Source: Haemophilus sp.
GTDB taxonomy: Bacteria; Pseudomonadota; Gammaproteobacteria; Enterobacterales; Pasteurellaceae
Reading direction: 5' to 3'
DNA: 64,000 nucleotides
NCBI GenBank assembly: GCA_019423025.1
Contig: JAHZCD010000004.1
Location: 25,264 to 89,263, forward strand
Shown: piece by piece, positions 15,093 to 24,732 of the stretch
How positions within the stretch are numbered: position 1 is the first letter of the stretch
Layout of the letters: each line of letters starts with the position of its first letter
Made by a program: the position numbers and the translations under genes
The notes under the pieces: model-generated
The model's input: only the letters and a program-made list of their open reading frames with translations
Told to the model about the DNA's origin: nothing
Databases searched by the model: none

Positions 15093-15485
15093 TTATCCAT
15101 TATCCAAAAAAAAATCACCTGTGGATAACTTTGATAAAACCTGTCAAAAACTTGTTCTTTTCCACTGAGTAAATATGATGATTGTTTTAGCTGTGGATAA
15201 AATTAAAGGTTATCCACAAGAAAAAGCCTTCAAACTGACGATATTTCAACACAGTCTAAAATGATCTAACTTCTTCATTTAAAAAAGGAAAAGGATCTTA
15301 TTCACAAGGTAAAAGGATCTTAATAGTAACAATAATAAGATCTTATATATAAATAGATCTTATCTTTATTACTTCTCGATCTTCTCTCATCACAGATTGA
15401 ATTCTTACTTTCAAGCACACGTAATTTTCAGTAGAATAGCGCCTATTTTTAGATCGAAGATCAAATTGAAGACTAAGAGAGAGAT
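15093..15485. other. Chromosomal replication origin oriC
   Basis: A gene-free stretch of about 390 bp between mioC and mnmG, the enterobacterial oriC position. DnaA boxes: TGTGGATAA at 15120-15128 and 15192-15200, TTATCCACA at 15210-15218 and the variant TTATTCACA at 15298-15306. Next to them, toward mnmG, RGATCTTA repeats start at 15293, 15315, 15338 and 15355 in very AT-rich DNA and look like the unwinding 13-mers. GATC sites are dense (15263, 15294, 15316, 15339, 15356, 15378, 15452, 15459), as expected for Dam/SeqA control. The order AT-rich repeats at the mnmG side and DnaA boxes at the mioC side equals that in E. coli. Confidence 0.93.
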
Positions 15486-17375
15486 ATGTTTTACACCGAA
15501 AATTATGATGTGATCGTTGTTGGTGGCGGTCATGCCGGTACAGAAGCCGCATTGGCACCAGCACGTATGGGATTAAAAACCCTGTTATTGACACATAATG
15601 TCGATACCCTTGGACAAATGTCATGTAACCCTGCTATTGGTGGTATTGGTAAAGGCCATTTAGTGAAAGAAGTAGATGCTATGGGCGGCTTAATGGCGCA
15701 TGCTGCAGATAAGGCGGGTATTCAATTTCGTACTTTAAACAGCAGTAAAGGGCCTGCTGTACGTGCAACTCGTGCTCAAGCTGATCGCGTGTTATATCGC
15801 CAAGCCGTACGCATTGCACTTGAAAAGCAACCAAATTTAGATATTTTCCAACAAGAAGTAACCGATATTTTAATTGAACAAGATCGCGTTTGTGGTGTGG
15901 AAACCAAAATGGGGCTTAAATTCCGTGCTAAATCGGTCATTTTAACTGCCGGTACTTTCTTAGCGGGTAAGATCCATATTGGTTTAGAACATTATGAAGG
16001 TGGCCGAGCTGGTGATCCGGCATCTGTTACACTTTCTCATCGTTTACGTGATCTGAATTTACGTGTTGATCGTTTAAAAACCGGTACGCCACCGCGTATT
16101 GATGCTCGCACGATCAATTTCGATATATTGGCTAAACAACATGGTGATGCTGTATTACCTGTATTTTCTTTTATGGGATCGGTATCTGATCACCCTCAAC
16201 AAATTCCTTGTTATATCACCCATACCAATGAACAAACCCATGAAGTGATACGTAATAACTTGGATCGCAGTCCAATGTATACTGGAGTGATTGAAGGGAT
16301 CGGTCCACGTTATTGTCCATCCATTGAAGATAAAGTGATGCGTTTTGCAGATCGTAATTCACATCAAATTTATTTGGAACCAGAAGGCTTAACCAGTAAT
16401 GAAGTGTATCCAAACGGGATCTCTACCAGTTTACCGTTTGACGTGCAAATGAGCATTGTGAATTCCATGAAAGGTTTGGAAAAAGCGCGCATCATTAAGC
16501 CAGGTTATGCCATTGAATATGATTATTTTGATCCACGTGACTTAAAACCAACGTTAGAAACTAAATCGATTTCGGGTTTATTCTTTGCGGGTCAAATTAA
16601 CGGTACAACCGGTTATGAAGAAGCGGCAGCACAAGGCTTATTGGCGGGGATTAACGCAGGTCTTTACGTACAAGAGAAAGAGGCATGGTATCCACGTCGC
16701 GATCAATCTTATACAGGTGTATTAGTGGATGATCTTTGCACGCTTGGTACCAAAGAACCGTATCGTGTATTTACTTCTCGTGCTGAATACCGTTTGTTAT
16801 TACGTGAAGACAATGCAGACATTCGTTTAACGCCAATTGCCCATGAATTAGGTTTGATTGATGAGGCTCGCTGGGCACGCTTCAATCAAAAAATGGAAAA
16901 TATTGAACAAGAACGCCAGCGCTTACGCAGCATTTGGCTGCATCCACGCTCTGAATATTTAGAAGAAGCGAATAAAGTGCTTGGCAGCCCACTTGTGCGT
17001 GAGGCCAGCGGTGAAGATTTATTGCGCCGTCCGGAAATGACTTACGATATTTTGACTTCTTTAACGCCATACAAACCGGCAATGGAAGATCGAGAAGCCG
17101 TAGAACAAGTAGAAATTGCTATTAAGTATCAAGGCTATATTGAGCATCAACAAGAAGAAATTGAAAAACAAAAACGCCATGAAAATACAGCTATTCCGGT
17201 TAACTTTGATTACAGCAAAGTGTCTGGTTTATCTAATGAAGTACGCGCGAAGTTGGAACAGCATCGTCCGGTTTCCATTGGTCAAGCAAGCCGAATTTCA
17301 GGCGTTACTCCTGCAGCAATTTCAATTATTCTGGTTAATTTGAAAAAACAAGGCATGCTAAAACGTGGGGAATAA
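15486..17375 (+). CDS. mnmG: tRNA U34 carboxymethylaminomethyl synthase subunit MnmG
   Basis: FAD protein (GidA) that with MnmE modifies uridine 34 of tRNAs. It is 629 residues, full length. The dinucleotide-binding motif VVGGGHAGTEAA lies near the N terminus, followed by GQMSCNPAIGGIGKGHLVKE and the family blocks GTFLAGKIHIG and INGTTGYEEAAAQG. GAGAG precedes the ATG by 4-5 nt. It lies immediately beside oriC and upstream of rsmG, the classic gidA-gidB order, but a terminator separates the two. Confidence 0.98.
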   Translation: MFYTENYDVIVVGGGHAGTEAALAPARMGLKTLLLTHNVDTLGQMSCNPAIGGIGKGHLVKEVDAMGGLMAHAADKAGIQFRTLNSSKGPAVRATRAQADRVLYRQAVRIALEKQPNLDIFQQEVTDILIEQDRVCGVETKMGLKFRAKSVILTAGTFLAGKIHIGLEHYEGGRAGDPASVTLSHRLRDLNLRVDRLKTGTPPRIDARTINFDILAKQHGDAVLPVFSFMGSVSDHPQQIPCYITHTNEQTHEVIRNNLDRSPMYTGVIEGIGPRYCPSIEDKVMRFADRNSHQIYLEPEGLTSNEVYPNGISTSLPFDVQMSIVNSMKGLEKARIIKPGYAIEYDYFDPRDLKPTLETKSISGLFFAGQINGTTGYEEAAAQGLLAGINAGLYVQEKEAWYPRRDQSYTGVLVDDLCTLGTKEPYRVFTSRAEYRLLLREDNADIRLTPIAHELGLIDEARWARFNQKMENIEQERQRLRSIWLHPRSEYLEEANKVLGSPLVREASGEDLLRRPEMTYDILTSLTPYKPAMEDREAVEQVEIAIKYQGYIEHQQEEIEKQKRHENTAIPVNFDYSKVSGLSNEVRAKLEQHRPVSIGQASRISGVTPAAISIILVNLKKQGMLKRGE

Positions 17376-17395
17376 ACTTCTCAGGTATTGAAAGC

Positions 17396-17427
17396 AAAAG
17401 TGCGGTGAATTTTCATCGCACTTTTTT
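17396..17427 (+). terminator. mnmG terminator (uptake-sequence hairpin)
   Basis: Stem of AAAAGTGCGGTGAA with TTCATCGCACTTTT (one G-T wobble) and a T-run. One arm is an exact uptake sequence, AAGTGCGGT. Confidence 0.85.
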
Positions 17428-17544
17428 ATATTACAAATTAAAGAGATGTATTGGTAGGCTAAATTTTTGCTGAAATAAAAACACTAAGGATTTTAACCGC
17501 ACTTTCAAGTAGAATGGCAACAAACAGATAAAATAGATAGAAAA

Positions 17545-18156
17545 ATGAAAGCAAAACTCGAAAATTTACTGGCTCAAGCAGAAATTCAATTAACCGATCT
17601 GCAAAAAGATCAGCTGATTCAGTTGGTACAATTACTCAATAAATGGAACAAGGCTTATAATTTAACCTCTGTACGTGATCCGCAAGAGATGTTAGTAAAA
17701 CATATCTTGGATAGTATTGTTGTTAGTCCTTATTTACAAGGGGATCGTTTTATTGATGTAGGAACAGGTCCAGGCTTGCCAGGCCTGCCTTTAGCCATTA
17801 TTAACCCTACCAAGCAATTTGTCTTGTTAGATAGTTTAGGTAAGCGTATTAGCTTCATTCGAAATGCAGTACGTGAGTTAGGACTAACAAATGTAGAACC
17901 TGTTCTTAGCCGTGTTGAGGAATACCAACCTGAACAAAAATTCGACGGTGTATTAAGTCGAGCATTTGCTTCGTTAAAAGATATGACAGATTGGTGTCAT
18001 CATTTGCCAAAAGAAAATGGGTATTTTTATGCTTTGAAAGGCATTTATCACGAAGATGAAGTTCAAGAATTAGACAAAAAATTCGAAGTAAAAGACGTGA
18101 TAACTTTGCATGTACCAGAGCTTGTAGGTGAGCGACATTTAATCGTTTTACGATAA
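17545..18156 (+). CDS. rsmG: 16S rRNA m7G527 methyltransferase RsmG
   Basis: SAM-dependent methyltransferase (GidB) that methylates G527 of 16S rRNA; loss gives low-level streptomycin resistance in other bacteria. It is 203 residues with the SAM loop DVGTGPGLPGLPLAI near 73-87, and KWNKAYNLTSVRDPQEM in the N-terminal helix region. The C-terminal motif LSRAFASLKDM fits the family. It lies between mnmG and the atp operon, the usual position. Confidence 0.97.
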   Translation: MKAKLENLLAQAEIQLTDLQKDQLIQLVQLLNKWNKAYNLTSVRDPQEMLVKHILDSIVVSPYLQGDRFIDVGTGPGLPGLPLAIINPTKQFVLLDSLGKRISFIRNAVRELGLTNVEPVLSRVEEYQPEQKFDGVLSRAFASLKDMTDWCHHLPKENGYFYALKGIYHEDEVQELDKKFEVKDVITLHVPELVGERHLIVLR

Positions 18157-18235
18157 AACACACTTTTTTTACGGCTATTTTGTTAATTATTTTTTAAAAG
18201 TGTGATTTGTTTAACATTTTTTAGTGGTTAAAAAG

Positions 18236-18263
18236 TTGAAACTCTTTGTAGCACGGGTATAAT
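18236..18263 (+). promoter_or_regulatory. Promoter of atp operon
   Basis: TTGAAA, 16-bp spacer, TATAAT, 35 bp before the atpI start codon. This is the only clear promoter between rsmG and the operon. Confidence 0.75.
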
Positions 18264-18297
18264 TAGGTAGTTTTTGTATTTTAAAAAAAATAAGATA

Positions 18298-18666
18298 ATG
18301 TCTAAGGTTTTAACGCAGGCCAAAAATCGATATCAAAAGTCGATAATTATTGAGTCGGTTTGTCTTGTTGTTTTTGGGGTATTCCTTGCAATTTGGCAAG
18401 GTGAAAGTGCGGTAGATTTCAGTTTAGGATTTATCAGTGCTTTTGTACCATTTTGTGCTTTTGCTTATATTGTTTTTTTTCACAAACAAGATTTTTCAAC
18501 AAAATTAAAGGCATTTTATCTTGCTGAAGTAGTTAAGTTTCTATTCACTATTTTGTTGGTTATAACCTTTTTTAAATGGTTTGAAATTACTAATTTTTTA
18601 CTGTTTTTTAGCGGTTTTATGGTGGCATTAATATTGAATAATTTGCTTCCTTTTTTGTTTAGATAA
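18298..18666 (+). CDS. atpI: ATP synthase protein I
   Basis: A 122-residue membrane protein with four predicted transmembrane segments (for example ESVCLVVFGVFLAIW and FLFTILLVITFFKWF). AtpI helps assemble the c-ring. The ATG at 18298 gives the usual N terminus MSKVLTQAKNRYQKS; a TTG at 18274 would add eight unusual residues. It is the first gene of the atp operon, 41 nt ahead of atpB. Confidence 0.9.
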   Translation: MSKVLTQAKNRYQKSIIIESVCLVVFGVFLAIWQGESAVDFSLGFISAFVPFCAFAYIVFFHKQDFSTKLKAFYLAEVVKFLFTILLVITFFKWFEITNFLLFFSGFMVALILNNLLPFLFR

Positions 18667-18707
18667 AACAGCATCCATTTTATTATTTTTTATACAGGGT
18701 ATTTATT

Positions 18708-19505
18708 ATGTCAGGACAAACCTCGATTGAGTATATCCAGCACCATTTGACTTACCTAACCACAGGGGAAGGATTTTGGACCTTTAATTTAGATACATTT
18801 TTCTTTTCTATCGTTTGCGGTTTAGTTTTTATTGGTATTTTTTATAAAGTAGCTAAAAAAACGACAACCGGTGTTCCAGGAAAATTGCAGTGTGCAGTTG
18901 AAATGGCTGTAGAATGGATAGATGGTGTCGTTCGTGAAAACTATCATGGAAAACGAGGGGTTATTGCGCCATTAGCATTAACTATCTTCGTTTGGGTGTT
19001 TATCATGAATGCAATTGACCTTGTACCTGTTGATTACATCCCTCAACTTTTTGCTTTAATTAGCGGAGATCATCATATTCCTGTACGTGCCGTGCCTACT
19101 ACAGATATGAACATGACCTTCGCAATGTCTATTTCTGTATTTATTCTAATTCTGTTTTATACCGTGAAATCTAAAGGTATTACAGGATTGGTTAAAGAAT
19201 ATACGTTACATCCTTTTAATCATTGGGCTTTTATTCCCGTAAACTTACTATTAGAGTCTGTTACTTTAATTTCAAAACCAGTCTCTCTTGCTTTACGTTT
19301 GTTCGGTAATATGTATGCTGGTGAGTTGATTTTCATTCTTATCGCAGTGATGTATTCAGCTAATGCTTTCGTTGCTGCTATGGGAGTGCCATTGCATTTA
19401 GTTTGGGCTATATTCCATATTTTGGTTATAACGTTGCAAGCCTTTGTTTTCATGATGTTAACTGTTGTTTATCTCAGTATCGCTTATAACAAAGCCGAAC
19501 ATTAA
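18708..19505 (+). CDS. atpB: ATP synthase F0 subunit a
   Basis: Proton channel subunit of F0, 265 residues, with five to six membrane helices. The essential Arg lies in SLALRLFGNMYAGELIF, and the C-terminal helix carries HILVITLQAFVFMMLTVVYL. It follows atpI and precedes atpE by 56 nt. Confidence 0.98.
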   Translation: MSGQTSIEYIQHHLTYLTTGEGFWTFNLDTFFFSIVCGLVFIGIFYKVAKKTTTGVPGKLQCAVEMAVEWIDGVVRENYHGKRGVIAPLALTIFVWVFIMNAIDLVPVDYIPQLFALISGDHHIPVRAVPTTDMNMTFAMSISVFILILFYTVKSKGITGLVKEYTLHPFNHWAFIPVNLLLESVTLISKPVSLALRLFGNMYAGELIFILIAVMYSANAFVAAMGVPLHLVWAIFHILVITLQAFVFMMLTVVYLSIAYNKAEH

Positions 19506-19561
19506 TTAACTTTTTTATTAACAAACCGGGCGAAAGCCTTAACTCAACTTGGAGAAATCTT

Positions 19562-19816
19562 ATGGAAACTGTAATTAGTGCAACAATTATTGCATCTGCG
19601 ATTATGCTTGCTTTTGCTGCTTTAGGTACTGCAATTGGCTTCGGTCTTTTAGGTGGTAAATACCTAGAATCTGCAGCTCGCCAACCTGAATTAGCTAACT
19701 CACTACTTACAAAAATGTTTATCGTTGCAGGTCTATTGGATGCGATTGCTATGATTGCAGTTGGTATCGGCTTGTACTTTGCATTTGCAAACCCATTTGC
19801 CTCATTATTAGGTTAA
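19562..19816 (+). CDS. atpE: ATP synthase F0 subunit c
   Basis: An 84-residue hairpin of two membrane helices that forms the rotor ring. The polar loop is ARQPEL (39-44), and the proton-carrying carboxylate is Asp60 in GLLDAIAMIAVG. An Ala stands at position 63 where E. coli has Pro64. The residues expected for a sodium-binding ring are absent, so it should be proton-coupled. The ribosome binding site is GGAG, 7-8 nt before the ATG. Confidence 0.97.
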   Translation: METVISATIIASAIMLAFAALGTAIGFGLLGGKYLESAARQPELANSLLTKMFIVAGLLDAIAMIAVGIGLYFAFANPFASLLG

Positions 19817-19853
19817 TAAACAACAAACAGCCTATTAAAGAAGGGGGTATGTT

Positions 19854-20324
19854 GTGAATATTAATGCAACATTAATTGGCCAAACTATAGCATTTATCAT
19901 CTTTGTATGGTTTTGCGTTAAATATGTATGGCCACCAATTATTAAAGCAATTGAGGAACGTCAGAGCCAAATTGCGAACGCCTTAGCGTCAGCTGAAGCA
20001 GCGAAAAAAGAGCAAGCAGATACTAAAAATCTTGTTGAACAAGAACTTTTATCTGCAAAAGTACAAGCTCAAGAAATTTTAGATGCTGCGAATAAACGTC
20101 GCAATGAAGTGTTAGACGAAGTGAAGGCAGAAGCTGAAGAACTAAAAGCAAAAATTATTGCTCAAGGTTATGCTGAAGTAGAAGCAGAACGTAAACGTGT
20201 TCAAGAAGAATTACGTGTTAAAGTGGCTTCATTAGCAGTGGCTGGTGCTGAGAAAATTGTGGGTCGTTCTATTGATGAAGCGGCAAACAATGACATTATT
20301 GATAAATTAGTTGCAGAGTTATAA
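19854..20324 (+). CDS. atpF: ATP synthase F0 subunit b
   Basis: Peripheral-stalk subunit, 156 residues: one N-terminal membrane helix (IGQTIAFIIFVWFCVKYVW) and a long charged coiled coil. The start codon is GTG, preceded by AAGGGGG; it yields the conserved MNINATLIGQ. Confidence 0.97.
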   Translation: MNINATLIGQTIAFIIFVWFCVKYVWPPIIKAIEERQSQIANALASAEAAKKEQADTKNLVEQELLSAKVQAQEILDAANKRRNEVLDEVKAEAEELKAKIIAQGYAEVEAERKRVQEELRVKVASLAVAGAEKIVGRSIDEAANNDIIDKLVAEL

Positions 20325-20336
20325 GAGGCTTAGCTT

Positions 20337-20870
20337 ATGTCAGAATTAACTACAATAGCTCGCCCTTATGCAAAAGCTGCATTCGACTTTGCCATTGAAC
20401 AAAGTGCGGTCGAAAAATGGACTGAAATGTTAGGTTTTGCTGCTGCCGTAGCTGAAGATGAAACGGTAAAAGCTTACTTAAGTAGTTCTCTTTCTGCACA
20501 GAAATTAGCTAATACAGTAATTTCTATTTGTGGCGAACAATTGGATCAATATGGGCAAAATCTTATTCGGTTAATGGCTGAAAATAAGCGTTTGAGTGCG
20601 ATTCCTACCGTGTTTGAAGAATTTAAACATTATGTGGAAGAACATCAAGCTATTGCAGAAGTTGAAGTAACTTCCGCACAACCATTGAATGCAACACAAA
20701 TCGAAAAAATTGCAGCTGCAATGGAAAAAAGATTAGCTCGCAAAGTGAAATTAAATTGCAATGTAGATAGCTCACTGATTGCCGGTGTAGTTATTCGTAC
20801 TGAAGACTTTGTGATTGACGGAAGTAGCCGTGGCCAACTTGCTCGTCTCGCAAACGAGTTGCAATTATAA
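20337..20870 (+). CDS. atpH: ATP synthase F1 subunit delta
   Basis: A 177-residue subunit that joins the stalk to the alpha subunits. The N terminus ARPYAKAAFDFAIEQ and the C-terminal motif DSSLIAGVVIRTEDFVIDGS are typical of the family. It follows atpF by 12 nt. An exact uptake sequence lies inside the gene (near 20402). Confidence 0.97.
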   Translation: MSELTTIARPYAKAAFDFAIEQSAVEKWTEMLGFAAAVAEDETVKAYLSSSLSAQKLANTVISICGEQLDQYGQNLIRLMAENKRLSAIPTVFEEFKHYVEEHQAIAEVEVTSAQPLNATQIEKIAAAMEKRLARKVKLNCNVDSSLIAGVVIRTEDFVIDGSSRGQLARLANELQL

Positions 20871-20882
20871 GAGGAATACAAG

Positions 20883-22424
20883 ATGCAACTAAATTCAACT
20901 GAAATTAGTGAATTGATTAAAAAACGCATCGCTCAATTCGACGTGGTGAGCGAAGCTCGTAATACAGGGACAATTGTTTCTGTAAGTGATGGGATTATTC
21001 GTGTTCACGGTTTAAGCGATGTGATGCAAGGCGAAATGATCGCCTTACCAGGCAACCGTTACGCAATGGCACTTAACCTTGAACGTGATTCTGTTGGTGC
21101 GGTAGTAATGGGTCCTTACGCAGATTTAGCGGAAGGTATGGAAGTACAATGTACTGGCCGTATCCTTGAAGTACCAGTTGGTCGAGGTTTATTAGGTCGT
21201 GTGGTAAACACTCTTGGTCAACCAATCGATGGCAAAGGCGAAATTGAAAACGATGGTTTCTCTCCTGTTGAAGTTATTGCGCCAGGTGTTATTGATCGTA
21301 AATCTGTTGATCAACCAGTACAGACTGGTTATAAAGCAGTTGACTCAATGGTGCCAATCGGTCGTGGTCAACGTGAGTTAATCATTGGTGACCGTCAAAC
21401 AGGTAAAACAGCATTAGCAATCGACGCAATCATCAACCAACGTGATTCAGGTATTAAATGTATCTATGTAGCGATCGGTCAAAAAGCTTCTACAATCGCA
21501 AACGTAGTACGTAAATTAGAAGAACACGGCGCACTTGAAAACACTATCGTTGTTGCAGCGTCAGCGTCTGAATCAGCGGCATTACAATACCTTGCACCTT
21601 ACTCAGGTTGTGCAATGGGTGAATATTTCCGTGATCGTGGTGAAGATGCGTTAATCGTTTACGATGACTTATCAAAACAAGCCGTTGCTTATCGTCAAAT
21701 TTCATTATTATTACGTCGTCCACCAGGTCGTGAAGCCTATCCAGGTGACGTATTCTATCTACACTCACGTTTACTTGAACGTGCTGCACGTGTAAGTGAA
21801 GAATACGTAGAGAAATTTACTCAAGGCGCAGTAAAAGGAAAAACTGGTTCTTTAACCGCTCTTCCTATTATTGAAACTCAAGCGGGTGACGTTTCTGCAT
21901 TCGTTCCAACCAACGTAATTTCGATTACTGATGGTCAGATTTTCTTAGAATCTAACTTATTTAACTCTGGTATTCGTCCAGCGGTAAACCCTGGTATTTC
22001 GGTATCTCGTGTGGGTGGTTCTGCACAAACTAAAGTAGTGAAAAAATTAGCTGGTGGTATCCGTACTGCATTAGCTCAATATCGTGAATTAGCGGCGTTT
22101 GCTCAGTTTGCATCTGATCTTGATGATGCAACCCGTAAACAACTTTCTCATGGTGAAAAAGTAACTGAATTATTGAAACAAAAACAATATGTACCGCTTA
22201 GCGTAGCAGAGCAATCTGTGTTGCTTTTCGCGGTTGAGTTTGGCTATTTAGAAGATGTGGAATTGCAAAAAATTGCAAGTTTTGAAGCCGCACTTTTAGA
22301 TTACGCTCGCCGTAACCACAGTGAGTTTATGGCTGAATTGACCAAAACCGGTAATTACAATGATGAAGTTAAAGCATCATTAAAAACGATTTTGGATAAC
22401 TTTAAAGCCAACAGCGCGTGGTAA
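20883..22424 (+). CDS. atpA: ATP synthase F1 subunit alpha
   Basis: Non-catalytic nucleotide-binding subunit, 513 residues. Walker A is GDRQTGKTA near 169-177, and the alpha-beta signature PAVNPGISVSRVGGSAQ is present. Codon use is strongly biased, consistent with high expression. It lies 12 nt behind atpH. Confidence 0.99.
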   Translation: MQLNSTEISELIKKRIAQFDVVSEARNTGTIVSVSDGIIRVHGLSDVMQGEMIALPGNRYAMALNLERDSVGAVVMGPYADLAEGMEVQCTGRILEVPVGRGLLGRVVNTLGQPIDGKGEIENDGFSPVEVIAPGVIDRKSVDQPVQTGYKAVDSMVPIGRGQRELIIGDRQTGKTALAIDAIINQRDSGIKCIYVAIGQKASTIANVVRKLEEHGALENTIVVAASASESAALQYLAPYSGCAMGEYFRDRGEDALIVYDDLSKQAVAYRQISLLLRRPPGREAYPGDVFYLHSRLLERAARVSEEYVEKFTQGAVKGKTGSLTALPIIETQAGDVSAFVPTNVISITDGQIFLESNLFNSGIRPAVNPGISVSRVGGSAQTKVVKKLAGGIRTALAQYRELAAFAQFASDLDDATRKQLSHGEKVTELLKQKQYVPLSVAEQSVLLFAVEFGYLEDVELQKIASFEAALLDYARRNHSEFMAELTKTGNYNDEVKASLKTILDNFKANSAW

Positions 22425-22442
22425 AAGTAACGGAGAAATAAG

Positions 22443-23312
22443 ATGGCAGGTGCAAAAGAGATAAAAACCAAAATTGCCAGTGTACAAAGTACACAAAAAA
22501 TTACAAAGGCAATGGAAATGGTGGCGACCTCGAAAATGCGTAAAACGCAGGATCGAATGTCTGCTTCTCGTCCGTATTCTGAAACAATACGAAATGTTAT
22601 CAGCCACGTCTCTAAAGCAACTGTTGGTTACAAACACCCATTTTTAGTTCAACGAGAAGTGAAAAAAGTCGGGATCTTAGTAGTCTCGACTGACCGCGGA
22701 ATGTGTGGCGGTTTAAACATTAACTTGTTTAAAACCGTGATGACAGAAATCAAACAATGGAAAGATAAAGGCGTTACTGTTGAATTGGGCTTAATTGGCT
22801 CAAAAGGCATTAGCTTTTTCCGCTCGTTAGGATTACCTGTTCGTGCACAACTTTCCGGTTTGGGTGATAATCCGACAATGGAAGACTTAATTGGTGTTGC
22901 AAACGGTATGTTTAGTAGCTATAAAGACGAAGAAGTAGATGCAATTTATATTGCTTACAATAAATTCGTTAATACAATGGCACAAAAACCTGTTTACCAA
23001 CAATTAATACCATTACCGGCATTAGAAACCGATAATTTAGAGCAAAGACAAAACACCTGGGATTACCTTTACGAGCCAGAGCCAAAAGTCTTATTAGACA
23101 GTTTGCTTATTCGTTATTTGGAATCACAAGTGTATCAATCTGTGGTAGATAACCTTGCTTCCGAGCAAGCTGCTAGAATGGTAGCAATGAAAGCGGCAAC
23201 TGATAATGCAGGTAATTTAATCAATGACTTGCGATTAGTTTACAATAAAGCCCGTCAAGCAAGTATTACAAATGAATTAAACGAAATCGTCGCCGGCGCG
23301 GCAGCGATTTAA
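22443..23312 (+). CDS. atpG: ATP synthase F1 subunit gamma
   Basis: Central rotor shaft, 289 residues. The N-terminal helix IKTKIASVQSTQKITKAMEM and the C-terminal helix ITNELNEIVAGAAAI match the family; STDRGMCGGLNINLFK marks the conserved middle part. Confidence 0.99.
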   Translation: MAGAKEIKTKIASVQSTQKITKAMEMVATSKMRKTQDRMSASRPYSETIRNVISHVSKATVGYKHPFLVQREVKKVGILVVSTDRGMCGGLNINLFKTVMTEIKQWKDKGVTVELGLIGSKGISFFRSLGLPVRAQLSGLGDNPTMEDLIGVANGMFSSYKDEEVDAIYIAYNKFVNTMAQKPVYQQLIPLPALETDNLEQRQNTWDYLYEPEPKVLLDSLLIRYLESQVYQSVVDNLASEQAARMVAMKAATDNAGNLINDLRLVYNKARQASITNELNEIVAGAAAI

Positions 23313-23328
23313 TAAAAGAGGAACGGTA

Positions 23329-24702
23329 ATGTCAGCAGGAAAAATTGTACAAATCATCGGTGCGGTGATTGACGTTGAATTCCCACAAGATGCAGTACCA
23401 AAAGTTTACGATGCATTAAAAGTTGAATCAGGTTTAACCCTTGAAGTTCAACAACAATTAGGTGGCGGCGTAGTTCGCTGTATCGCATTAGGTACATCTG
23501 ACGGCTTAAAACGTGGCTTAAAAGTAGAAAATACTGGTAACCCAATTCAAGTTCCAGTAGGGACTAAAACACTAGGCCGTATTATGAACGTATTGGGTGA
23601 ACCAATCGATGAGCAAGGTGATATTGGCGCGGAAGAAAATTGGGCTATCCATCGTCCAGCACCAAGCTATGAAGAACAATCTAACAGTACGGAATTATTA
23701 GAAACTGGTATCAAAGTTATCGACTTAATTTGTCCATTTGCAAAAGGTGGTAAAGTTGGTCTATTCGGTGGTGCGGGTGTAGGTAAAACCGTTAACATGA
23801 TGGAATTAATCCGTAACATCGCGATCGAGCACTCAGGTTACTCCGTGTTTGCGGGTGTAGGTGAACGTACTCGTGAAGGTAACGACTTCTATCATGAGAT
23901 GAAAGATTCTAACGTATTAGATAAAGTATCATTAGTTTACGGACAAATGAATGAGCCACCAGGTAACCGTTTACGTGTTGCATTAACTGGTTTAACCATG
24001 GCTGAAAAATTCCGTGATGAAGGTCGTGATGTATTATTCTTCGTGGATAATATCTATCGTTATACCCTTGCTGGTACTGAAGTATCTGCGTTATTAGGTC
24101 GTATGCCATCTGCGGTAGGTTACCAACCAACATTAGCAGAAGAAATGGGTGTGTTACAAGAACGTATTACTTCAACCAAAACAGGTTCTATTACCTCTGT
24201 ACAAGCGGTATACGTACCTGCGGATGACTTAACTGACCCATCTCCAGCTACAACCTTTGCGCACTTAGACTCAACAGTTGTATTAAGTCGTCAAATTGCG
24301 TCTTTAGGTATTTACCCTGCGGTTGACCCATTAGATTCAACCTCACGCCAATTAGACCCACTCGTTGTTGGTCAAGAGCACTATGATGTAGCGCGTGGTG
24401 TACAAGGTATCTTACAACGTTATAAAGAATTGAAAGATATCATCGCAATTCTTGGTATGGACGAGTTATCTGAAGAAGATAAATTAGTGGTAGCACGTGC
24501 ACGTAAAATTGAACGTTTCTTATCACAACCGTTCTTCGTTGCTGAAGTATTCAACGGTGCACCAGGTAAATATGTTTCTTTAAAAGAAACTATCCGCGGC
24601 TTTAAAGGTATTTTAGACGGCGAATACGACCATATTCCAGAACAAGCGTTCTACATGGTCGGTACAATCGACGAAGCGCTAGAAAAAGCCAAAAATATGT
24701 AA
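23329..24702 (+). CDS. atpD: ATP synthase F1 subunit beta
   Basis: Catalytic subunit, 457 residues. Walker A is GGAGVGKTV near 149-157, the catalytic Glu is in GVGERTREGND, and the signature PAVDPLDSTS is present. It follows atpG by 16 nt. Confidence 0.99.
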   Translation: MSAGKIVQIIGAVIDVEFPQDAVPKVYDALKVESGLTLEVQQQLGGGVVRCIALGTSDGLKRGLKVENTGNPIQVPVGTKTLGRIMNVLGEPIDEQGDIGAEENWAIHRPAPSYEEQSNSTELLETGIKVIDLICPFAKGGKVGLFGGAGVGKTVNMMELIRNIAIEHSGYSVFAGVGERTREGNDFYHEMKDSNVLDKVSLVYGQMNEPPGNRLRVALTGLTMAEKFRDEGRDVLFFVDNIYRYTLAGTEVSALLGRMPSAVGYQPTLAEEMGVLQERITSTKTGSITSVQAVYVPADDLTDPSPATTFAHLDSTVVLSRQIASLGIYPAVDPLDSTSRQLDPLVVGQEHYDVARGVQGILQRYKELKDIIAILGMDELSEEDKLVVARARKIERFLSQPFFVAEVFNGAPGKYVSLKETIRGFKGILDGEYDHIPEQAFYMVGTIDEALEKAKNM

Positions 24703-24732
24703 TCACTTCAAGTCATTTGAAGGAGAACAAAA

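Noticed and set aside
15290..15365. Direct repeats as a mobile element or CRISPR
   Set aside because: The RGATCTTA repeats lie in AT-rich DNA next to DnaA boxes between mioC and mnmG, so they are part of oriC.
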